A stretch of DNA of 64,000 nt from an uncultured Clostridia bacterium. Its GTDB lineage: Bacteria > Bacillota > Clostridia > Oscillospirales > UBA644. Positions 52,924 through 62,080 of the stretch are shown here, piece after piece. Positions within the stretch are counted from its first letter, which is position 1. Every line of letters starts with the position of its first letter. Made by a program: the position numbers and the translations under genes. A model generated the notes under the pieces. That model searched no databases and was not told where the DNA came from. It saw only the letters and a list, made by a program, of their open reading frames with translations. The DNA is taken from assembly GCA_948443805.1 (NCBI GenBank), contig CAOJUB010000006.1, positions 1 through 64,000 of the forward strand. Direction: 5' to 3'.

Positions 52924-54864
52924 ATGTTTACACCGCCCCCGCTCCGGAAAAAACCGGAAGGCCCAAAGAATTTCCGGGAATTTTGGCAAAGCCTGAAAGA
53001 CACATTCCGCCGGCTGCTGTATATTTATCAGCTGGTTTGGGACGCCCGCCCGTCGGTGATTCTCTTGATGGCTCTTTTTTCTCTTTTTAACGGTGTTTTA
53101 CCGGTGATTTCTACGTATATTTCCAAAATGATTCTGGATATTTTCGTTCAGGCTTCCGGGCAGGAATGGCAGAACTGGATTGGCGTTGTTGTTGGGCTGC
53201 TTGTGGCCTCGGCCGTGTTTTCTTTTTGCCAGAATCTGGTGCAGTCGACCAATTCTCTGGTCTCTACGCTTTCCAACGAGAGCCTTGTTTTCAGCATCCG
53301 GCTAAAAATTATGAAGAAGGCAAAAACGGTTGATCTTGCCTGTTTTGATTTGCCCGAATTTTATTCAAAACTTGAAAATGCAAACCGAGAAGCCGGCGGA
53401 AGACCGCTGCAGGTTTTGTCCAATACTTTTTCTATTTTTTCATCGCTGATTACAACCGTTTCTTTTATTGTAATGCTTTGTTCGGTCATGCCCTGGGCGC
53501 CGCCGCTTTTGATTTTGGTTTCGGTTCCCGGTCTGCTCGTTTCGATCCGTTTCCGAAAAAAAATGGTTTCTTATATGCGCTGGCATTCAAAAGAGCGCCG
53601 GCAGATGGATTATTACAATAATCTGGTTACCGATAAGGATCTGGTCAAAGAGGTGAAACTGTTCAGCCTTGCCGATACTTTTATCGGCAAGTTCCGCGCC
53701 GTTTTTCAAAAATATTACCGGGGATTCAGACAGCTGGTTTTCAAAGACTGGTTCTTTAATTCACTGTTTAACCTTCTTGTCGCCGCCGTGCTGCTGGTTA
53801 TTCAGATTCCGCTTGCTTGCCGAATTCTTCAGGGAACGCTGCAGATCGGCGATTTTTCGCTTTATTCTTCGGCGGTCAATAATATTTATTACTCGGTCGC
53901 CCATATTCTTGCGCTTTCTATGGGAATTTATGAGGGAACGCTTTTTATCGATAATATGATCGCCTTTATGGAGCAGCGTCCTTCGGTCGTCCCTTCGCTG
54001 CCGGAACCGCTTCGGGTAGAAAAAAACAAACCGCATGTCATTGAATTTCAGCATGTTTCTTTTTGTTATCCCGCTTCGGAAAAGAAGGTTCTTGACGACG
54101 TCAGCGTTACAATCGCATCGGGAGAAACCGTCGTTCTTGTCGGGCTGAACGGTGCGGGAAAAACAACCTTTCTGAAACTGCTGACCCGGCTGTATGATCC
54201 CACAGAGGGGCGTATTTTGCTGGACGGACATGATTTGAAAGAATATTCCGTAGAGTCTCTGTATTCTGTGTTTGGGATTATTTTTCAGGATTTCGGTAAA
54301 TTTGCCTTTTCCGTTGAAGAAAATATTGCGTTCGGGCAAATCGATAAACCAATAGATTCGGAGGCGATTCGGAATGCTGCGGAAAGCAGCAGCGCCGATG
54401 GGTTTATTCAAAAACTCCGGGATGGTTATCAAACGCCGCTGATGCGGATTTTTGAAGAAGACGGCGCCGAACTTTCGGTCGGTCAGTGGCAGAAACTGGC
54501 CGTTTCCCGCGCTTTTTACCGGGATTCGGATATTTTGATCCTCGATGAACCGACCGCTTCGCTTGACGCGATTGCCGAACAGGAAATTTTTGACCAGTTT
54601 GACCGGCTGCGGGGGAATAAAACCACGATTTTTGTTTCGCACCGGCTTTCCAGCGCCACGATTGCCGATCAGATTCTTGTCATGGAGCAGGGTCGGATTA
54701 TTGAACGGGGAGACCATAAAACGCTGTTGGCGCAGGCCGGAAAATATGCGGAACTGTTCCATGTTCAAGCGGCGAGATACCTCTCTGCCGAAGAGACGGC
54801 GCCGCAGGAGAATTCTTGTAATGAACGGCCGGCTGAGTCGGTTCAAAGAAAGGAAAAAATATGA
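52924..54864 (+). CDS. ABC transporter, fused permease and ATP-binding
   Basis: GLNGAGKTTFLKLL; LSVGQWQKLAVSRAF; ILILDEPTASLD. Confidence 0.92.
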   Translation: MFTPPPLRKKPEGPKNFREFWQSLKDTFRRLLYIYQLVWDARPSVILLMALFSLFNGVLPVISTYISKMILDIFVQASGQEWQNWIGVVVGLLVASAVFSFCQNLVQSTNSLVSTLSNESLVFSIRLKIMKKAKTVDLACFDLPEFYSKLENANREAGGRPLQVLSNTFSIFSSLITTVSFIVMLCSVMPWAPPLLILVSVPGLLVSIRFRKKMVSYMRWHSKERRQMDYYNNLVTDKDLVKEVKLFSLADTFIGKFRAVFQKYYRGFRQLVFKDWFFNSLFNLLVAAVLLVIQIPLACRILQGTLQIGDFSLYSSAVNNIYYSVAHILALSMGIYEGTLFIDNMIAFMEQRPSVVPSLPEPLRVEKNKPHVIEFQHVSFCYPASEKKVLDDVSVTIASGETVVLVGLNGAGKTTFLKLLTRLYDPTEGRILLDGHDLKEYSVESLYSVFGIIFQDFGKFAFSVEENIAFGQIDKPIDSEAIRNAAESSSADGFIQKLRDGYQTPLMRIFEEDGAELSVGQWQKLAVSRAFYRDSDILILDEPTASLDAIAEQEIFDQFDRLRGNKTTIFVSHRLSSATIADQILVMEQGRIIERGDHKTLLAQAGKYAELFHVQAARYLSAEETAPQENSCNERPAESVQRKEKI

Positions 54865-55244
54865 TTTGTCCGGGGAAAAAAGGGCAGGCAAAAATACGGG
54901 TCTGTCAGGAGAATACCGCTGTATTTCTGAAAAGCGGCAGGCTGGAGGTGTTTGCCACGCCGGCAATGGTGGCGCTGATGGAAGAAGCCTCTGTTTCGGC
55001 TGTTTCCGCTTTTCTTGACGAAGGGGTTGAAACAGTCGGAACGAAAATTTCGGTTTCTCATCTTTCGGCGACGCCGGTCGGAATTTGGGTGACGGCGTTC
55101 GCTACGTTGGAAGAAGTAGACGGCCGGCGGTTGGTTTTTTCTGTTGAGGCGTTCGATGAAAAAGGAAAAATCGGCTACGGCACCCATGAGCGAATGCTGG
55201 TTGATTCGCTGAAATTTATGCAGAAAACTTTGAAGAAAAACTAA
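54861..55244 (+). CDS. Hotdog-fold thioesterase (FlK-like)
   Basis: EVFATPAMVALMEEASVSAV...VGTKISVSHLSATPVGIWVTAFATL..GTHERMLVD. Confidence 0.82.
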   Translation: MICPGKKGQAKIRVCQENTAVFLKSGRLEVFATPAMVALMEEASVSAVSAFLDEGVETVGTKISVSHLSATPVGIWVTAFATLEEVDGRRLVFSVEAFDEKGKIGYGTHERMLVDSLKFMQKTLKKN

Positions 55245-55252
55245 AATCCGCG

Positions 55253-56020
55253 CTATATCTGTTTTTTGATTCGTTCCAGCGCGCCTTTTTCCAAGCGGGA
55301 AACCTGTGCCTGTGAAATGCCGATCTCGGCCGAAACTTCCATTTGCGTTTTCCCCTGATAAAAACGGAGCGACAGAATTTTTTTCTCCCGTTCGGAAAGC
55401 CCGCTGACCGCCTGTCTGAGCGACATTTCTTCCACCCAGCAGGAGTCGGTATCGGCTTTGTCTTTAATTTGGTCCATGATAAACAGCGCGTCGGAATCAT
55501 CGTTATACGCCGGTTCAAACAGAGAAACCGGTTCGGCAATTGCTTCCAGGGCAACAACAATGTCGGTTCTGGGTACATTCAGGGAGTTTGCGATTTCTTC
55601 AATGGTCGGTTCCCGTCCAAGTCGGTTTTGCAGCCGGTCTTTTTCACCTAAAGCCTTATAGGCAGTGTCCCGCATGGAGCGGCTGACCCGGATTGCGTTA
55701 TTGTCACGCAGATATCGGCGGATCTCGCCGATGATCATCGGAACGGCATAGGTTGAAAATTTCACATCGTGGCTGTCGTCAAAATTGTCGATGGCTTTCA
55801 TAAGCCCGATACAGCCGACCTGAAAAAGGTCGTCCGGCAATTCTCTGTTGGAAAACCGCTGTACAACGCTCAGGACAAGCTTCAGGTTTCCGCTGATCAG
55901 TTTTTCCCTGGCTGTTGGGTCTCCCTGTTTCATTTTGTTGAACAGTGTTTTTTTCTCTTCATTGGTCAGAACTTTCAGCTGCGAGGTGTTGATTCCGCAG
56001 ATTTCTACCCGGTTATTCAT
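55253..56020 (-). CDS. sigG: Sporulation sigma factor SigG
   Basis: NRVEICGINTSQLKVLTNEE; DLFQVGCIGLMKAIDNFD; SQAQVSRLEKGALERIKKQ. Confidence 0.93.
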   Translation of the reverse strand: MNNRVEICGINTSQLKVLTNEEKKTLFNKMKQGDPTAREKLISGNLKLVLSVVQRFSNRELPDDLFQVGCIGLMKAIDNFDDSHDVKFSTYAVPMIIGEIRRYLRDNNAIRVSRSMRDTAYKALGEKDRLQNRLGREPTIEEIANSLNVPRTDIVVALEAIAEPVSLFEPAYNDDSDALFIMDQIKDKADTDSCWVEEMSLRQAVSGLSEREKKILSLRFYQGKTQMEVSAEIGISQAQVSRLEKGALERIKKQI

Positions 56021-56172
56021 GCTTGCTATTCCCCCTGCAATTTTTTCCTGCCCGTCCGGTTTTTTCGGAAAGGAACAACAGAGGTCGGAACAGCGGAGCC
56101 TTCAGGAATTGATATTGTGAGAAGTATTTCCTTTCCGGGAAGAATTTATACATCTGCAAAAAAAGGAGAAAA

Positions 56173-56538
56173 ATGGATATGGATATGGCTTCAAAAATAA
56201 AAAAAACGGCGTTTTTCCGGCTGGTTTTTTATCTTTTTGTGGTTCTTTTTTTCGCCCTTCTTCCGGTTTCGGTTGCCGAAAGCGGCAGCCTTTGCGTCTT
56301 TTATCGGGCGTTTGGCCTTCTGTGCCCGGCCTGCGGAACGACCCGGGCAATGACGAATCTTTGTCATTTTCAGTTTGCACGGGCATTTTCCTTTAATCCT
56401 CTTTTGGTTTGCTTTCTCGCGCCTCTTTTCTTTTTTTGTGCGGCGCAGGATATTGTTACGATGATTCGCCGGCGGAGGGGGCGGGAAACGCCGCTTTCCT
56501 TTGCCGAATTTCTTCTTCTGTTTCCTTATTTGTGGTAG
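56173..56538 (+). CDS. DUF2752 domain-containing protein
   Basis: YRAFGLLCPACGTTRAMTNLCHFQFARAFSFNPLL signature. Confidence 0.85.
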   Translation: MDMDMASKIKKTAFFRLVFYLFVVLFFALLPVSVAESGSLCVFYRAFGLLCPACGTTRAMTNLCHFQFARAFSFNPLLVCFLAPLFFFCAAQDIVTMIRRRRGRETPLSFAEFLLLFPYLW

Positions 56539-56574
56539 AGGGTTTTGGTTTTCAATTGCGAAGGAAGGTTTTTT

Positions 56575-56784
56575 ATGCTGCTGTCACTTTTACCTGCCGT
56601 TTCGGGGGCTGTTTCTGCTGTTTTTCTGGTTGCCGTTTATTATTCCGCCCGGAAAACAGGCCTGCAAAAAAAACAGAAACGGCTGCTTTGCCTTGTTTTT
56701 TCCTTATTTGCTTTTTTTATTATTCTCTGGGGCGTTCTCCGGAATTTTTTCCCTGCGATGGTAACATCGATGCTGTTTTTTTAA
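56575..56784 (+). CDS. Small hydrophobic protein
   Basis: 69 aa, two predicted TM segments; SD AAGGAAGG some distance upstream. Confidence 0.45.
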   Translation: MLLSLLPAVSGAVSAVFLVAVYYSARKTGLQKKQKRLLCLVFSLFAFFIILWGVLRNFFPAMVTSMLFF

Positions 56785-56810
56785 GAAAAATCTGACGGAG
56801 GTTTTTTCAT

Positions 56811-59800
56811 ATGGGACTGACGCTGCTTCTCGGTCTTGAAGGGAAGAAAAAAACCGAATATCTTGCTTCCCGCATTTCCTCCGGCGGTAAGACGCGGATT
56901 CTTGTCCCGGATCAGTATACGATGGCGGCGGAAAACCGCTATCTTTCGCTGGTTGGAGAAGAGCGGATGGCGTTTGCGGAAATTCTTTCGTTTAAACGGT
57001 TTGCCTCCCGGGTTTTTGAGCAGGCCGGCGGGCTGGCTTTTGAGCTGATCGGGGACGGCGGCAGGCAGGCGCTTCTGTCAAAGGCAGTGCATGAAGTTTC
57101 TCCCTTTTTCCGCTATTATCCGCGCGATTATTACAGTATGAAGTTTGTCCGGTTGATTATGCCGATGATCCGGAATCTGAAAACAGCGGGCATAACGCCT
57201 TCGGAACTGGAAAAAACGGCAACGAAGGAAAAGAATGCAAAGCTGTTGGATATTTCTTTGATTTACGGCTGTTTTGAAACGCTTCTGACCGGCGGGTTTT
57301 TCGATCCCGACGATAACTTTACGCGGCTTTGCCGTTTGTTGGGAAGAAAAAATTTTTTCCGGGATTCTGTTTTTTTTGTCGATTTTTTCCGGACTTTCAA
57401 TAGCGGCGAGCGCCGGGTAATCAAAGCGCTGCTGGCGCAGGGCGCGGAGGTTTTTGTCTGTCTTCCCTGTGAAAAACTGTCTTCGCAGGAGGATTTCGGC
57501 CGGCTTTCGGAAGTGGAGCTTTGCGGCGGAAAGCTGCGCAGTCTGGCCGAATCCTGCGGCTGCGCGTGCAAAACCCTTGTTTTTTCCTGCGAAGGTGAAG
57601 AAAAACCGGAAGATCTTCGGTTTCTTGCCAAACATCTGTTTGCCGAAAAACAACCGGTTTTTCAGGGCAGCTGTGAGGGAATCCGGTTTTATTCCGGAAC
57701 GGATCTTTTTGATGAAATTGAATTTGTCGCGTCGGAGATTATGCGTCTTGTCCGGGAGGAAGGGGCGCGCTATTGTGATTTTGTGGTTGCGGCAAGGAAT
57801 ATTGACGACTATGCCGGGGTTCTCGACCCTGTTTTTGCCGAATACGGCATTCCGGTTTTCTTTCACCGGAAAACGCCGCTGATTCAGAAGTCTACGGCGT
57901 TGTTTGTGGTTACGGTTCTGGAAATCCTGGCTTCCGGATTTACACCGCAGAATGTTCTGACCTGCCTGAAAACCGGGTTTTTCGGATATCCGGAAGAGGA
58001 TATCCGGTTGTTTGAAAATTATCTTTCGCTTTGGTCCGTCCGTCCGTCCGGTCTGGAAACACCGTTTGTTTATCCGGTTCGCGGCATGACAAAGCGCAGA
58101 GGCGAACAGGATGGAGAGTTGTTGACGAGAATTGAATTTCTCCGACGGGATTTTACCGGACGGTTGCTTGACCTGCGAAGGCAGACGGAAGGAAAAACCG
58201 TGCGGGAAATTTCGGAGCGGCTGTATTCTTTCTTGCTGTCGCTGGGGATTGAAGAGCATATGCGGAACGCCGCCGAGCTGTATCTGAAATTCGGGGAACA
58301 GGCGTTGTATGCGGAACATCTGCAGGTTTATGATTTGATTCTGGAATCTTTGGACGAGATTGTTCTTACCTGCGGGAAGGATGTTCTTACACTGACGGAA
58401 TATTCGGATCTGGTTCTTTCGGTTCTGGATTCGAAAGATATTGCGATTCTGCCGACGGCGGCAGACGAAGTGATGACCGGTAATATGAACCGGCTTCCGT
58501 ATCTGGGACAGAAAATTCTCTTTGCCGTCGGTCTTTCAGAAGGCGTTTTTCCGGAAACGCCTTCGGGTGATGCGCTTTTGTCCGAAACCGACAAGACGCT
58601 GCTGAATCAAAACGATATCACGGTGGGAATGACCAATCGGCAGAAAGTGATGTATGAACGTCTGCTGGCGTTCTTTACCTTTACCGCACCCGAAAAAATA
58701 TTGTATCTGACCTGTCCGGAAAAGGATCGGCCGTCTCCGTTCTGGCGGGAGCTTTGCCGGATGTTTCCGCTGGCACAGGTATCGTTTTCTCCGATGCAAA
58801 GCGGGGGCAAAGCGTTGGAAAACCGAATCTGTACCGAACGGTCGGCTTTTTCGGTTTATGCGAAAACAAAGATTGAGCCGCTGGCGCAGATTTTTGAAAA
58901 ATCTCCCCGTTACCGCCGGCTTTTACAGCGCCGCACCGGCAGAGACCTTCTTTCTCCTGCGGTCAGCCGGGGGCTTTTCGGAACGGATATTTTGTTGTCG
59001 CCTTCCAAGGCGGAGCGGTTTTTTCAGTGTCCGTTTTCCTATTTTCTCAGTGAAGGGCTCGGTATTTCTGCTCCGGAAACGGTTCGGATCGGCGGCGTGC
59101 AGTTCGGGAATTTTATGCACGAGGCTTTGGAAAAGCTTCTTCCGGCTGCCCTTGCCGGTACGCCTTCCGGGGAGTTGGTTCAGGGGTTTTCGTCTGTCTA
59201 TTTAGAGGAACTTTTCGGGGGACAGACGCCAACGGCGTCTGTTCGGGAATATTTTGCGATGCTGGAACAGAAGGCGGGAAGACTTCTTCAGAAATTATCT
59301 TCGGAAATTCCGGTTTCCGGGTTTGTTCCTATTGCCTATGAAGCCGGAATCGGCCGCGGCGCTTTCCCGTCTTCTCCTAGAAAAGTCGGTGACGGCACCG
59401 TTTCTGTCCGCGGAAAGGTGGACCGGATTGATTGTTTTTCTTCCGACCGGGAATATCTGCGGATTGTGGATTATAAAACCGGGGAAAAAACGGTCAGCCT
59501 TGAAAAAATTGAAAACGGCACCGAAATGCAGATGCCGCTTTATCTGGCGGCGGTTCTCTCTGCTTCGGGGAAAAAAAGCGCCCCTGCGGGTATTTTATAT
59601 CTGCGCGCCAACCCAAAGATTCGTACCGTTTTGCGGCATTCTTCACCTGAAATGGTGGATCGTGCCGTTTGGGAAAAATCGGTGTCCGGATTGATTCTGG
59701 ATCGGCCGGAGGTTCTTGCCGCCGCCGGCGAGACCGCAGAAAAAATGCAGCGTCTTTCGGAAGAGGCATTCGGCGCTTTGTTTGAAACGGTTGAAAAAAA

Positions 59801-59966
59801 TGTGGATACCCTTGCTTCCGCACTGATGGACGGAAAAATTCCAATCGCTCCTGCTTCTTTGCAGCGGCGGCAGTTGCCGGGTCGGCCGCCCTGTCCTGAG
59901 TCCTGCCGCTATTGTTTTTACGAACCGTATTGTAATGCCGCACAAAAAAAGGAGAGAGCAAAATGA
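56811..59966 (+). CDS. addB: AddB-type helicase-exonuclease subunit (inactivated helicase plus PD-(D/E)XK nuclease)
   Basis: Degenerate Walker A GLEGKKKTEY; nuclease VDRIDCF..YLRIVDYKTGEK; Fe-S cysteines FFQCPFSYF and CPESCRYCFYEPYC. Confidence 0.9.
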   Translation: MGLTLLLGLEGKKKTEYLASRISSGGKTRILVPDQYTMAAENRYLSLVGEERMAFAEILSFKRFASRVFEQAGGLAFELIGDGGRQALLSKAVHEVSPFFRYYPRDYYSMKFVRLIMPMIRNLKTAGITPSELEKTATKEKNAKLLDISLIYGCFETLLTGGFFDPDDNFTRLCRLLGRKNFFRDSVFFVDFFRTFNSGERRVIKALLAQGAEVFVCLPCEKLSSQEDFGRLSEVELCGGKLRSLAESCGCACKTLVFSCEGEEKPEDLRFLAKHLFAEKQPVFQGSCEGIRFYSGTDLFDEIEFVASEIMRLVREEGARYCDFVVAARNIDDYAGVLDPVFAEYGIPVFFHRKTPLIQKSTALFVVTVLEILASGFTPQNVLTCLKTGFFGYPEEDIRLFENYLSLWSVRPSGLETPFVYPVRGMTKRRGEQDGELLTRIEFLRRDFTGRLLDLRRQTEGKTVREISERLYSFLLSLGIEEHMRNAAELYLKFGEQALYAEHLQVYDLILESLDEIVLTCGKDVLTLTEYSDLVLSVLDSKDIAILPTAADEVMTGNMNRLPYLGQKILFAVGLSEGVFPETPSGDALLSETDKTLLNQNDITVGMTNRQKVMYERLLAFFTFTAPEKILYLTCPEKDRPSPFWRELCRMFPLAQVSFSPMQSGGKALENRICTERSAFSVYAKTKIEPLAQIFEKSPRYRRLLQRRTGRDLLSPAVSRGLFGTDILLSPSKAERFFQCPFSYFLSEGLGISAPETVRIGGVQFGNFMHEALEKLLPAALAGTPSGELVQGFSSVYLEELFGGQTPTASVREYFAMLEQKAGRLLQKLSSEIPVSGFVPIAYEAGIGRGAFPSSPRKVGDGTVSVRGKVDRIDCFSSDREYLRIVDYKTGEKTVSLEKIENGTEMQMPLYLAAVLSASGKKSAPAGILYLRANPKIRTVLRHSSPEMVDRAVWEKSVSGLILDRPEVLAAAGETAEKMQRLSEEAFGALFETVEKNVDTLASALMDGKIPIAPASLQRRQLPGRPPCPESCRYCFYEPYCNAAQKKERAK

Positions 59967-60619
59967 CCATGAAAGAAAAAAACGTTCTTCTTTTTGATCT
60001 TGACGGAACGCTGACCGATCCCGGAGAAGGAATCACCAATTCGGTTCGGTATGCGCTGAAAAAATTTGGAATTGAAGTTTCCGACCGGAAAGAATTGTAT
60101 CGGTTTATCGGACCGCCGCTGGCCTGGGGGTTTGAAACTTTTTACGGTTTTTCCCCTTTTGATGCGCAGAAAGCGGTGGAAGCGTACCGGGAGTATTATT
60201 GCGACCGGGGCATTTGGGAAAACAGGCTTTATCCGGGAATTCCGTTTCTTTTGTCGTCTTTGGCGCAGGCGGGGAAAATCCTGCTGATGGCAACGTCAAA
60301 GCCGGAACCTCTTGCGGTTCAGATTGCCGAACATTTTGAGATCGCCGATTCTTTTTCGGTGATTGCCGGTTCGGAGCTGGACGGCCGGCGAACCGATAAG
60401 GCCGAGGTCATCCGGTATGCGCTTGCCTGCGGAAAGGTTTGCACAACCGATCGCGCCGTGATGATCGGCGACCGGGAATATGATATCATCGGCGCAAAAA
60501 AAACAGGGCTTTCTTCGGTCGGCGTGCTTTACGGTTACGGTTCGGAAACGGAACTAAAAGAGGCCGGCGCCGACCGGATTGTCAAAACGGTTTCCGATTT
60601 GAAATTTCTTTTTTTATGA
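59963..60619 (+). CDS. HAD family hydrolase (phosphoglycolate phosphatase-like)
   Basis: LLFDLDGTLTDPGEGITNSVRYAL; MATSKPE; MIGDREYDIIGAKK. Confidence 0.92.
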   Translation: MTMKEKNVLLFDLDGTLTDPGEGITNSVRYALKKFGIEVSDRKELYRFIGPPLAWGFETFYGFSPFDAQKAVEAYREYYCDRGIWENRLYPGIPFLLSSLAQAGKILLMATSKPEPLAVQIAEHFEIADSFSVIAGSELDGRRTDKAEVIRYALACGKVCTTDRAVMIGDREYDIIGAKKTGLSSVGVLYGYGSETELKEAGADRIVKTVSDLKFLFL

Positions 60620-60693
60620 ATAAAATCGTTTCTTCTGGAAAAAATGATACCGGCGATGCGTTTCGCCGGTATTTTTTTTCGGGAGCGTTCGGG

Positions 60694-61398
60694 ATGGATT
60701 ATTTAAAAATTTTTGTTTTCAGTATTTCCTCCGCCGCCGTTTTGTTTTTATTGGCGAAAATTATGGGAAACAAGCAGCTTTCCCAATTAAATCTTTTTGA
60801 CTATATTACAGGCATTACCATCGGGTCGATCGCCGCAGAAATGGCAACGGGGTTGGATCAGGATCCGTTTCAGTCGATTCTGGCTATGGCGGTGTATGCA
60901 GGGCTGGATTGTGTGTTATCGGTGATTACCGAAAAAAGCATCAAAGCACGGCGGGTGATTGTGGGGCAGCCCCGGGTTCTGTTGCATGAGGGAAAACTTT
61001 ACCGTGAAAACCTCAAAAAAGCAAAGTTGGAAATTAACGATTTTCTGACCTTGTGCCGGATTAACGGTTATTTTTCGTTGGATGAAATTGAGACGGCCGT
61101 TTTGGAGTTTAACGGGAATATTTCTTTTTTGCCTTCCGTGAAAAGCCGTCCGGTAACGCCGGAAGACCTGTCGCTTTCCCCCCGCCAGCAAAAGCCGATG
61201 TTCAATGTTATTATGGACGGTAAAGTGATGGAAGAAAATCTGGCTTCTGCCGGAAAAGACCGGGAGTGGCTGAAAAAACAGCTGCACGCGCAGGGATTTG
61301 CCGATGAAAACGATGTTTTTCTCGCGACATGCGACGGCGAGAATTTTTATGCTTACCGGATGATTCAAAAAGAAAAACAAACGCCCTGGTTTGTATAA
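60694..61398 (+). CDS. DUF421 (YetF-like) membrane protein
   Basis: MGNKQLSQLNLFDYITGITIGSIAAEMATG; internal ATG at 60694 preferred over 60616. Confidence 0.88.
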   Translation: MDYLKIFVFSISSAAVLFLLAKIMGNKQLSQLNLFDYITGITIGSIAAEMATGLDQDPFQSILAMAVYAGLDCVLSVITEKSIKARRVIVGQPRVLLHEGKLYRENLKKAKLEINDFLTLCRINGYFSLDEIETAVLEFNGNISFLPSVKSRPVTPEDLSLSPRQQKPMFNVIMDGKVMEENLASAGKDREWLKKQLHAQGFADENDVFLATCDGENFYAYRMIQKEKQTPWFV

Positions 61399-61437
61399 AA
61401 ATTCCTCTTTTTCTGGATCCGGAATAAAAAATCCCGT

Positions 61438-61476
61438 CCTCTCATAGAATGGTGGTGAAAATGTTTCTATGGGGGG
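61438..61476 (+). promoter_or_regulatory. SD-sequestering hairpin upstream of spoIIID
   Basis: CCTCTCATAGAA (61438-61449) pairs with TTCTATGGGGGG (61465-61476), 12 bp including 2 G-U; the GGGGGG is the SD 6 nt before ATG 61483. Confidence 0.65.
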
Positions 61477-61482
61477 ATCTGG

Positions 61483-61746
61483 ATGGATTCGATCAAGGAA
61501 AGAGTTATCCGCCTTGCCGAGTATATTGTGGAAAACGGCGCGACGGTGCGGGAAGCTGCAAAGGCTTTCGGGATTAGCAAATCGACCGTACATAAAGATA
61601 TGACCGGACGCCTGCTTCATTATGATTCTGTTCTTTTTGAAGAGGTCCGGCGTGTGTTGGAGCGGAATAAGGCGGAACGGCATATCCGGGGCGGGCTTGC
61701 TACGCGGGAAAAATATCTGATTCTGAACCGTGCCGGGAAAAAATAA
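61483..61746 (+). CDS. spoIIID: Sporulation transcriptional regulator SpoIIID
   Basis: IKERVIRLAEYIVENGATVREAAKAFGISKSTVHKDMTGRLLHYD...RGGLATREKY. Confidence 0.95.
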   Translation: MDSIKERVIRLAEYIVENGATVREAAKAFGISKSTVHKDMTGRLLHYDSVLFEEVRRVLERNKAERHIRGGLATREKYLILNRAGKK

Positions 61747-61823
61747 AAAATTCTTGTTGCAGCGGCGGAAAGAAGAGTTATTGCGTTAGTTTAGGCTTTT
61801 TTGTAAAAATATGGTGAAATTCC

Positions 61824-61852
61824 TTTACTTTTTGTCGGAAAAATGATATACT
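61824..61852 (+). promoter_or_regulatory. Promoter of the uracil permease leader
   Basis: TTTACT - 17 nt - TATACT. Confidence 0.6.
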
Positions 61853-61873
61853 GATAAAAATAAATAGGAAAAA

Positions 61874-61978
61874 CTGATCTCACGTACGGTACTGTGCTGC
61901 CGACAAGATTGACCCCTCGTGCTGTTTTTGGGGAGAGCGAAGACCAGATGTCTTGCCGGAGTCCGGCAAGATTTTTTT
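61874..61978 (+). ncRNA. Candidate cis-regulatory leader RNA (three-way-junction-like) ending in an intrinsic terminator
   Basis: P1 CTGATCT/AGACCAG; P2 CACGTAC..GTACTGTG; P3 CCCC..GGGG; terminator CTTGCCGG-AGT-CCGGCAAG-ATTTTTTT; antiterminator CCGACAAGA/TCTTGCCGG. Confidence 0.55.
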
Positions 61979-62080
61979 ATGGACAAGTATCAGCCATATG
62001 TGAGGCGGATTTCCCCGGAGAGAAAACGGCGTTTGGGCAGAAGGCTGTTTTTTTCCGTGAAAAGAAAGGATTGTTTCAAG

